58,994 nt of DNA from Steroidobacteraceae bacterium (GTDB lineage: Bacteria; Pseudomonadota; Gammaproteobacteria; Steroidobacterales; Steroidobacteraceae): assembly GCA_025458905.1 (NCBI GenBank), contig JALORN010000017.1, positions 1-58,994 of the forward strand, written 5' to 3'. Under the pieces are notes generated by a model. It was given only the letters and a program-made list of their open reading frames with translations. It did no database searches and was not told the origin of the DNA. Numbering within the stretch: the first letter of the stretch is position 1; every line of letters begins with the position of its first letter. Positions 50,773 through 58,994 of the stretch are shown here, piece by piece. The translations under genes were made by a program, and so were the position numbers.

Positions 50773-51863
50773 CGGACTCGATCGACCGATGGCCCTGCGG
50801 CCTCCTCAGCCTCGACCCGGGCGGGCGCATCGTCGCCGTCAACCGGTCGCTCGGTGACGGGCTGGGCTATCTCGCGGAGGAACTGCTCGGGCAGTCGATC
50901 GATCGGCTGTTGCCGGCCGGCAGCCGGATCTTCTTCCACGCCCACCTGCAGCCACTGCTCGCCGTCAAGGGCCAGGTGGCCGAGGTCTACCTGCCGCTGA
51001 AGACCAGGCACGGGGAGACGCTGCCGATGCTGGTGAACGCCACCAGCGTCGCCGAAGGCGAGGGACATCGCTCCGACTGTGCCTTCTTCCCCACGACCAT
51101 GCGCGCGCGCTACGAAGAACGGCTGCTCGCGGCCAAGTGCGAGGCGGAGAGCGAGCGTTCGCGCAACGCCGCGCTGGCCGAGCGCATCGCAGTGATGCGC
51201 GAACAGCTGCGCCAGTCGCTCGCGCACACGCTGCACGAGAGCCTCGCGCAGGAGATCGGCAGCCTCAAGTGGAGGCTCGAGGCCCTGCACGCGGGCGCCG
51301 CGGCGGCCGGCACGGAGTCGGCGAACGAGCTGGCGGAGCTCGCCCGCACGGCCGGCGCGACCCTCGAGCGGGTGCGCCGGCTGTCGTACGAGCTGCACCC
51401 GCTGGAACTGCAGCAGCTGGGCTTGCGGGCCGCCACGCAACGCTGCGCGCGGGCACTGGCGGCAGGCACGGGTGTCGCTGTCGAGGTCGTCGGCGGCGAC
51501 CCGTTGCCGGCGGCCCGCGATGCCGCGTCCCTCGTGCTGTTCCGGGTCGTCGAGGAAGCGCTGCGCAACGCCCTCGGGCATGCGCGGGCCTCGCGGGTCA
51601 CGGTAGAGATCGGCCACGATGCCGGGACCATCATGGCGACGGTCCGCGACGACGGCATCGGCATGTGCGCCGGGACCCCCGACGAGCCAGGGTCGCTCGG
51701 ACTGCTGGAGATCCGGCAGCGGCTCGCGAGCGTCGGCGGCGCCCTCGCCCTGCGGACGGCACCGGGACGAGGTTGCACCCTCGAAGCACGTATCCCCCGT
51801 GCCGTGCCGGAGCCGGGCGTCGCTGCAGGCCCTGGGCGCGCGTCGGTGTCGTCGACCGGCTGA
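50769..51863 (+). CDS. PAS-domain sensor histidine kinase
   Basis: A 364-residue soluble kinase. The PAS domain (about 8-115) has CGLLSLDPGGRIVAVNRSLG, LLGQSIDRLLPAGSRIFFHA and LPLKTRHGETLPMLVNATS, much like PAS domains paired with RsbQ. The HisKA_3 dimerisation helix holds the likely phospho-acceptor His in LAHTLHESLAQEIGSLK; the ATPase has EEALRNALGHA (N box), VRDDGIGM (G1) and SLGLLEIRQRLASVGG (G2). There is no membrane helix. No response regulator is in the window, so its partner is encoded elsewhere. Output genes are unknown. The ATGA overlap with the RsbQ-like gene supports a joint signalling role. Confidence 0.85.
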   Translation: MTDSIDRWPCGLLSLDPGGRIVAVNRSLGDGLGYLAEELLGQSIDRLLPAGSRIFFHAHLQPLLAVKGQVAEVYLPLKTRHGETLPMLVNATSVAEGEGHRSDCAFFPTTMRARYEERLLAAKCEAESERSRNAALAERIAVMREQLRQSLAHTLHESLAQEIGSLKWRLEALHAGAAAAGTESANELAELARTAGATLERVRRLSYELHPLELQQLGLRAATQRCARALAAGTGVAVEVVGGDPLPAARDAASLVLFRVVEEALRNALGHARASRVTVEIGHDAGTIMATVRDDGIGMCAGTPDEPGSLGLLEIRQRLASVGGALALRTAPGRGCTLEARIPRAVPEPGVAAGPGRASVSSTG

Positions 51864-51936
51864 CGCCCGTCGCATCCTGCGACCAGCCCGCAGGGGCGTT
51901 CACGCTGCCGTCATCGACACAGTACAGTGTGGGCGG

Positions 51937-53085
51937 ATGCGAGCCCCGGTTCTCGTCCTGGTCGCCCTGATCCTCGCCGGAGGGACTTCCCTGAGCCGAC
52001 CTTCCGACGCGGCGCCGCGTGCCGCCGCCGAACGCCCGATCGTGATCGCCCACCGGGGCGCCTCCGGCTACCGGCCCGAGCACACGCTCGAGTCCTACCG
52101 GCTGGCGATCGAGATGGGCGCGGACTTCATCGAGCCCGACCTGGTCTCGACCCGGGACGGCCACCTCGTGGCGCGCCACGAGCCGAACATCAGCGCGACC
52201 ACCGACGTCGCGCAGCGCCCCGAGTTCGCCGCGCGCCGCACGACCAAGGTCGTCGACGGCAACGAGGAGAGCGGCTGGTTCACCACCGACTTCACGCTCG
52301 CGGAGCTGCGCACGCTGCGCGCGGTGCAGCCGCGGCCCGACCGTTCGAAGGAGTTCGACGGCCGCTTCCCGGTGCCGACGCTCGAGGAGATCATCGAGCT
52401 CGCGCAGCGCGAGTCCGCGGCACGCGGCCGCACGATCGGCATCTACCCGGAGACCAAGCACCCGACCTGGCACTGCGAGCAGGGCCTGGCGCTGGAGCCG
52501 CGGCTGCTGGCCGCGCTGCAGGCCGCCGGCTGGACCACTCGCCAGGCGCCTGTGTTCATCCAGTCGTTCGAGGCCGGCAACCTGCGCTGGCTGCGCGAGC
52601 GCATCGGCGTGCGGCTGGTGCAGTTGCTCGACGGCGGCACGCTGGCGCCCGACGGAACGGTGTCGCCCGCGCGCCGCTGGCAGGCCGGGGGCGGCTGCCG
52701 CCTCTATGCGGCGGAGCTGCCTCCGGCCGACTTCACCGGCTCACCGAGCTTCGAGCAAGTCGCGCGCTATGCGGATGCCGTGGGCCCCTGGAAGCGCCAC
52801 CTCGTCGGCTCGCGCGAGACCGTCGCCGGGGACGCCTCGGAGCCGTCGCGCCGCACCACACCGCCCACCCGCTTCGTCGCGCTCGCGCACGCGGCCGGCC
52901 TCGCCGTCCACCCCTGGACGTTCCGCAACGAGGCGCTGCACCTCGCCGCCGACTACGCGGGCGACCCGGTCGCGGAGTACTTGCAGTTCTACGCGCTCGG
53001 CGTCGACGGGCTGTTCTCGGACTTCCCCGACACCGCGTTCGCCGCGCGCGAGCGCTTCCTGCACGAACGCCCGCCCGAGCGGTGA
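51937..53085 (+). CDS. glpQ: periplasmic glycerophosphodiester phosphodiesterase
   Basis: A 382-residue secreted enzyme starting at ATG 51937 with a signal peptide (APVLVLVALILAGGTS). It has the GDPD TIM-barrel motifs IAHRGASGYRPEHTLESYRL (the first catalytic His), GADFIEPDLVSTRDGHLVAR (metal-binding Glu-x-Asp), HEPNISATTDV (second His), IGIYPETKHPTWH, and the last GVDGLFSDFPDTAF. It should split glycerophosphodiesters into glycerol-3-phosphate and an alcohol, supplying phosphate and carbon. It is close in length to E. coli GlpQ. No glpT transporter lies next to it. A frame from 51619 overlaps the kinase and is not the gene start. Confidence 0.9.
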   Translation: MRAPVLVLVALILAGGTSLSRPSDAAPRAAAERPIVIAHRGASGYRPEHTLESYRLAIEMGADFIEPDLVSTRDGHLVARHEPNISATTDVAQRPEFAARRTTKVVDGNEESGWFTTDFTLAELRTLRAVQPRPDRSKEFDGRFPVPTLEEIIELAQRESAARGRTIGIYPETKHPTWHCEQGLALEPRLLAALQAAGWTTRQAPVFIQSFEAGNLRWLRERIGVRLVQLLDGGTLAPDGTVSPARRWQAGGGCRLYAAELPPADFTGSPSFEQVARYADAVGPWKRHLVGSRETVAGDASEPSRRTTPPTRFVALAHAAGLAVHPWTFRNEALHLAADYAGDPVAEYLQFYALGVDGLFSDFPDTAFAARERFLHERPPER

Positions 53086-53106
53086 GCGTGCGCGGTCGGC
53101 CGACGC

Positions 53107-53583
53107 TCAGCCGCGTTTCAGCGGCGGCTCGGGATACACGACCTCGTAGCGCTGGAAGATCACCGGCATCTGCATCGAGGGCTCCCGGCCCCACTGCTTC
53201 ATCATCCCGCCCCAATAGGGCCAGTGGATGTCGCGCCAGACCTTCACGTCGCGCGCGCTCGGCCCCTCGACCTGCACGTGCCGCTCGCCGATGCCCTCGA
53301 ATGGCACCACCTCGACCTCGGTGACGCGGTACAGCAGTGCGGGCGGCCCCTCGAACCAGGTGACGACGTACCAGTCGCCGACCCGCGGAGCCCTTTCCGG
53401 ATCCGACTCGAACTCCGCGGCGAGCGCGAAGGTGCCGGTCTTCTCGCCCGCGAGGATCAGCGGGACGATCACGTCCGCCATCGCCTTCGAACCGCCGAAG
53501 GTGCGTACCTTGTAGCGGTCGAACTGCAGGTCCGGCCGCGCGGCGCGCGCGGCGGCGACGAATTCCTCGACGGTCTGGCTCAT
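53107..53583 (-). CDS. ASCH-domain protein
   Basis: A 158-residue cytosolic protein. The ASCH signature is seen in LILAGEKTGTFALAAEFE (the family G-x-K-x-x-x-x-R/T loop), then RVGDWYVVTWFEGPPALLYR and VTEVEVVPFEGIGERHVQVEG. ASCH proteins have an EF-Tu-like/PUA-related barrel and may bind RNA; some, such as E. coli YqfB, hydrolyse N4-acetylcytidine, so a nucleic-acid or nucleoside role is plausible. The target is not known. It lies 18 nt after the acs gene on the same strand and is probably co-transcribed with it. It converges on glpQ. Confidence 0.78.
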   Translation of the reverse strand: MSQTVEEFVAAARAARPDLQFDRYKVRTFGGSKAMADVIVPLILAGEKTGTFALAAEFESDPERAPRVGDWYVVTWFEGPPALLYRVTEVEVVPFEGIGERHVQVEGPSARDVKVWRDIHWPYWGGMMKQWGREPSMQMPVIFQRYEVVYPEPPLKRG

Positions 53584-53601
53584 CGTGCGGCTCCGTTCAC
53601 T

Positions 53602-55956
<2,355 letters not shown>

Positions 55957-56065
55957 GGGACATCCCCTCGCGGCCCGGCGCCGCCCAGCGCCAGAGGATA
56001 GCGCAGCGCCGCGGCCGCGGATCGCAGCGAGCCTCGGTGGCGGCCACCCGCGCGGCGACGGCGCG

Positions 56066-57112
56066 TTACGTCGAATGCCGCGCGTCGTCGGCGGTGGCGC
56101 GGTCCGCGGGTCGCGCACTCGGGCCGTCGGCCCCGGCGGTCGCGGCCAGCGCCGCTTCGCGGCCGACCGGACGGCCGTCGTAGAAATCGGGGTAGTCGGC
56201 CGACAGGCCCTTGAAGCGCTTGTGCAGCCACAGGTACTGCTCGGGCACGCGCCGCACCTGGGTCTCGATCAGCCGGTGGAAGCGCAGCGTGTCGGCGACC
56301 GCGTCGGCGCTCGGGAAGTCATCGAACGGCGCGCCGATGCTCACGCGGTAGCCGGCATCGCCCGGAAGGCGCTCGGAGAAATACGGCAGCACCGCAGCGC
56401 CGGTCAGCTTCGCGAGCCGCGAGGTCGCGGTGTTGGTGGCCACCGGCAGGCCGAAGAACGGCACCATCTCCGCGCCCTTGCCGCGGAACGCCTGGTCGGG
56501 CGAGTACCAGACGATGCCGCCGGCCTTGAGCACGCGGATCATCGCGCGGATGTCGTCGCGCGAGATCATGCCCTCGGAGACCGCGCCGCGCCGCGTCTCG
56601 AACAGCCAGGTGACGAGCGCGTTCTTCGAGGGCTTGTAGACCGCGTAGGCGTCGCGGGTCAGCGTGAACATGCCGGCCGAGATCTCGAGCGTCGTGAAGT
56701 GCGCGGCCAGCAGGATCACGCCCCGCCCTTGCGCGCGCAGCCGGTCGACGTGCTCGAGGCCGTCGAAGTGCACCAGCGAGAGCACCTTGGCGGTCGGCCC
56801 GTACCAGATCAGCGCGGTCTCGCAGAGCGTGATGCCGACGCTGCGGAAATGCGCGCGCAGGATGCGCTCGCGCTGCGCCTCGGGCAGCTCGGGCAGGCAG
56901 AGCGCGAGGTTGCGCCGCGCGACGCGACGCTGCGGCAACGGCAGGCGGTAGGCGAGCGCCCCGAGCGCGCCGCCGACCTTCAGCATCGTGGGGTACGGCA
57001 GCTTCGCGAGCAGCCACAGCAGGCCGGCGGCGAGCCAGGTGGGCCAGTGCTGCGGCAGCAGCAGGCGCGGCGGTGGTGCGGCCCGGGGCTTGCGACGCGG
57101 TGGCGCGTTCAT
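56066..57112 (-). CDS. LpxL/HtrB-family lipid A acyltransferase
   Basis: A 348-residue protein with a soluble Arg/Pro-rich start, then a membrane anchor ([20 protein letters not shown]). The acyltransferase core has [40 protein letters not shown] with the HX4E catalytic pair, the binding segments [18 protein letters not shown] and [20 protein letters not shown], and [12 protein letters not shown]. It should transfer an acyl chain onto lipid A at the inner membrane. The last 25 or so residues are a low-complexity Ala/Asp tail. Its ATG overlaps the stop of the fructosamine-kinase-like gene (ATGA). Confidence 0.88.
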   Translation of the reverse strand: MNAPPRRKPRAAPPPRLLLPQHWPTWLAAGLLWLLAKLPYPTMLKVGGALGALAYRLPLPQRRVARRNLALCLPELPEAQRERILRAHFRSVGITLCETALIWYGPTAKVLSLVHFDGLEHVDRLRAQGRGVILLAAHFTTLEISAGMFTLTRDAYAVYKPSKNALVTWLFETRRGAVSEGMISRDDIRAMIRVLKAGGIVWYSPDQAFRGKGAEMVPFFGLPVATNTATSRLAKLTGAAVLPYFSERLPGDAGYRVSIGAPFDDFPSADAVADTLRFHRLIETQVRRVPEQYLWLHKRFKGLSADYPDFYDGRPVGREAALAATAGADGPSARPADRATADDARHST

Positions 57113-57996
57113 GCGTCCTTGCCGCCCCTGGAGCGGCTCGACGGGGACGGCGCATCGGCGGCGCGCCCGCCCGGGGTCGCGACCTCGACCGTGAGCGCCG
57201 ACGCGAGCAGGCGGTCGACCGCGGCGAGCGCCTGTCGCGCATAGCCTTCGCCGAAGAGGTTGGCGTGGTTCAGCAGGTGGTAGAGATTGTAGAGCTCGCG
57301 GCGCGCCGGATAGCCGGGGCGCTGCGGCGCGATGCGGTGGTAGGCGGCGCGGAAGCGCGGCCCGAAGCCGCCGAACAGCTCGGTCATCGCGAGGTCGGCG
57401 TCGGGGTCGCCGTGGTAGACGGCCGGGTCGAAGACGTAGGGGCGGCCGTCGCGGCGGTTCACCAGCCAGTTGCCGCACCAGAGGTCGCCGTGCAGCAGCG
57501 CGGGCGCCGGCCGATGCCCGGCGAGCAGCGTGGCCACCTGCCCCAGCAACCGTGCGCCGCGCTCGAGCAGCGCGCGGCGCGTAGCGCCGTCGCGGGTCGC
57601 GCCCGTGCCCCAGGCGAGCCACTCGAGCTGCGGCCGCAGGCGCCGCTCGCGGAAGAACCGCGCCCAATCGTCGTCCCGGCCATTGCGCTGCACGCCGGCA
57701 CCGATGAAGTTGTCGTGGTCCCAGCCGAATGCCGGGCCATGGCAGGCGTGCAGCCGCGCGAGCGCCGCGCCGAGACCCGCCTCGCCAGCGGCCTGCGTGG
57801 CGGCGTCGGCACCTTCCAGCCGCTCGAGCAGCAGCACCGGTGTGCCGTCCTGCTCGCCCACCTCGAGGATCGCCGGCACCGCCACCGTGCCGGTCGCGGC
57901 GAGCGCCTCGAGCCCTTCGATTTCCGCGTCGCGCTGGTCGGCGCGGCCGGGCGGATAGCGCTTGAGGAAGCCGGCCGGCGCGGCGCCTGCGCGCAT
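57109..57996 (-). CDS. fructosamine kinase-like protein lacking the N-lobe
   Basis: A 295-residue protein matching fructosamine-3-kinase/YniA from about the ATP-lysine strand onward: GFLKRYPPGRADQRDAEIEG, VPVLLLERLEGADAATQAAG-type hinge, FGWDHDNFIGAGVQRNGRDD, DDWARFFRERRLRPQLEWLA, ALLHGDLWCGNWLVNRRDG with the catalytic Asp, and VFDPAVYHGDPDADLAMTEL. Family members have about 35 more residues in front, including the Gly-rich loop over ATP; here the ATG at 57996 begins just before the Lys strand, and no such sequence is upstream in frame before the exonuclease stop 12 nt away. It may be a 5' truncation with reduced function. The C-terminal 30 residues are a non-conserved tail. Confidence 0.82.
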   Translation of the reverse strand: MRAGAAPAGFLKRYPPGRADQRDAEIEGLEALAATGTVAVPAILEVGEQDGTPVLLLERLEGADAATQAAGEAGLGAALARLHACHGPAFGWDHDNFIGAGVQRNGRDDDWARFFRERRLRPQLEWLAWGTGATRDGATRRALLERGARLLGQVATLLAGHRPAPALLHGDLWCGNWLVNRRDGRPYVFDPAVYHGDPDADLAMTELFGGFGPRFRAAYHRIAPQRPGYPARRELYNLYHLLNHANLFGEGYARQALAAVDRLLASALTVEVATPGGRAADAPSPSSRSRGGKDA

Positions 57997-58007
57997 CGCC
58001 CGACCCG

Positions 58008-58925
58008 TCAGCCGGGCAGCGCGGCGACCGCGGTCGCCGCGGTGGCGAGCGCGACCAGGCGCTCGGTCTGTCGGCGCAGCATCGGGCCGAAGTTCTGCCG
58101 GTCGTAGAACTCGGCGAGGGCGGCGACGTCGGGGCCGCGGCACAACAGGTGCTCGCGCTCGCACTCCAGCGGCATGTCGCGCGCGATCTCGGTCAGCTGG
58201 CGCGCGAGGAACGCGGCTTCGCGGTGCTCGGCGAGGCGCGCGGGCAGCTTCGCGGCGCCGCGGATCGGCAGGGTCGCCACCTCGTCGAGGTTGTCGTAGA
58301 TCTCCTCGAGCGAGGCGAAGGCCTTCATCAGGACCGCGGCGGTCTTGGGGCCGACGCCCGGCACGCCCTTGATGTTGTCGACGGCGTCGCCGGTGAGCGC
58401 AAGGTAGTCGGCGTAGCGCTCCGGTGCGACACCGAAGTGCCCCTCGATCTCGGAGTGCCGCAGCCGGATGTTCTCGGCATAGTTCCAGTAGACGTCGCCC
58501 TCACGGATCAGCTGCGCGAGATCCTTGTCGCGCGTGACGACGGTGGTGCAGTGGCCCTGGCGGCGGAAGCGCGCGTGCAACGTGCCGATGATGTCGTCGG
58601 CCTCGTACTCGTCGTGGCCGAAGTGCGCGAGGCCCATGTGGCGGCAGAACTCGCGGCAGCGCTCGAACTGAAGCTTCAGGTCCGGCGGCGCCGGCTCGCG
58701 GTTGGCCTTGTAGGCGGGGTAGATGCGGTTGCGGAACGAGGTGGTGAGGCTCTCGTCGAACGCCACCGCGAGGTACTGCGGCTTCGCCCGCTCGATCAGG
58801 TCGCCGAGGAAGCGGGCGAAGCCGAACAGGGCGTGCACCGGATTGCCGTCGCGGTCCGTCATGTCGGGCGGCATGGAGTAGTACGCCCGGAACACGTAGA
58901 CGGAAGCGTCGATCAGATAGACCAC
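58008..58925 (-). CDS. 5'-3' exonuclease (Xni/ExoIX-like)
   Basis: A 305-residue flap-endonuclease-family nuclease, like the N-terminal domain of DNA polymerase I or E. coli Xni. It shows the acidic cluster motifs YLIDASVYVFRAYYSMPPDM, GHDEYEADDIIGTLHARF, TTVVTRDKDLAQLI and LTGDAVDNIKGVPGVGPKTA, the last being the helix-hairpin-helix and metal site. It starts at GTG 58925. It should remove RNA/DNA flaps during replication and repair. The gene is probably intact and begins a minus-strand run with the kinase-like and acyltransferase genes (gaps of 11 and -4 nt). Confidence 0.9.
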   Translation of the reverse strand: MVYLIDASVYVFRAYYSMPPDMTDRDGNPVHALFGFARFLGDLIERAKPQYLAVAFDESLTTSFRNRIYPAYKANREPAPPDLKLQFERCREFCRHMGLAHFGHDEYEADDIIGTLHARFRRQGHCTTVVTRDKDLAQLIREGDVYWNYAENIRLRHSEIEGHFGVAPERYADYLALTGDAVDNIKGVPGVGPKTAAVLMKAFASLEEIYDNLDEVATLPIRGAAKLPARLAEHREAAFLARQLTEIARDMPLECEREHLLCRGPDVAALAEFYDRQNFGPMLRRQTERLVALATAATAVAALPG

Positions 58926-58940
58926 GGGCGAGATTGTAGG

Positions 58941-58994
58941 AGAAAAGGGGACAGATTTATTTTTGGAAAAGGGGACAGATCTGTGTTCGTGCTG
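58941..58994. repeat. second GGGGACAGATTTATTTT repeat locus, cut by window end
   Basis: AGAAAAGGGGACAGATTTAT (58941-58960) is followed by TTTTGG and a second GAAAAGGGGACAGAT, which then diverges (CTGTGTTCG). These are the same units found in the 144-bp inverted repeat at 4682-4825. It lies 15 nt upstream of the exonuclease start. The junction contains ACAGATCTGT (58975-58984), a short palindrome. The other side of this element is beyond the window, so I cannot say whether it is an inverted pair or part of a transposon. Confidence 0.8.

Overview
The window is very GC-rich, densely coded DNA from a Gram-negative bacterium. Evidence for the envelope type is a TonB-dependent receptor, an LpxL-type lipid A acyltransferase, an outer-membrane beta-barrel protein, Tat and lipoprotein signals, and the pair alpha-2-macroglobulin + PBP1C. 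GTG starts are common and many genes overlap by 4 nt. The gene families and the GGGGACAGATTTATTTT repeats fit a high-GC proteobacterium, probably a gammaproteobacterium near the Steroidobacterales/Nevskiales/Xanthomonadales. That placement is inference, because no rRNA or ribosomal gene is present.

Region 1 (1-11.7 kb): the end of a UbiD-like gene, azoR divergent from a LysR regulator, a GST, a UPF0114 membrane protein, and a secreted CpeT/CpcT-like protein. A perfect 144-bp inverted repeat then fills exactly the space between two converging stop codons. It is followed by an MFS plus secreted-protein pair, a lipoprotein plus DoxX pair, another lipoprotein with a beta-lactamase-fold protein that lacks its catalytic residues, and two small envelope proteins.

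Region 2 (12-21.9 kb): a minus-strand group (membrane protein, Tat-lipoprotein SDR, TPR protein, CBM9/DUF5916-type barrel protein). Divergent from it lie a red-chlorophyll-catabolite-reductase-like protein, a YcnI-like copper protein, a cysteine-dioxygenase-like cupin and a GPH-type MFS carrier, which converges on an alpha/beta hydrolase.

Region 3 (22.0-40.6 kb) is the most accessory-looking part. A tightly packed six-gene plus-strand operon encodes an MBL-fold hydrolase, a DUF1838 protein, a tandem nitrilase with a dead N-terminal half, two paralogous flavin amine oxidases and an orphan molybdopterin hydroxylase subunit. It is followed by an MFS/IclR pair divergent from a TonB receptor, then a minus-strand series: an SDR, an NAD(P)-binding protein, a second GPH-type MFS, a methyltransferase and a small protein. 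This could be an uptake and oxidative/hydrolytic degradation module for an organic, possibly nitrogen-containing, compound. The substrate is unknown.

Region 4 (40.9-59 kb) is more housekeeping: a DUF6496 basic protein, pbpC and a 1925-aa alpha-2-macroglobulin, an RsbQ-like hydrolase coupled to a PAS histidine kinase, a glycerophosphodiesterase, an ASCH protein, acetyl-CoA synthetase with an unusual histone-like tail, a lipid A acyltransferase, a fructosamine-kinase-like protein that has lost its N-lobe, and a 5'-3' exonuclease. The window ends in another copy of the GGGGACAGATTTATTTT repeat. I saw no tRNA, rRNA, CRISPR array, intact transposase or prophage.
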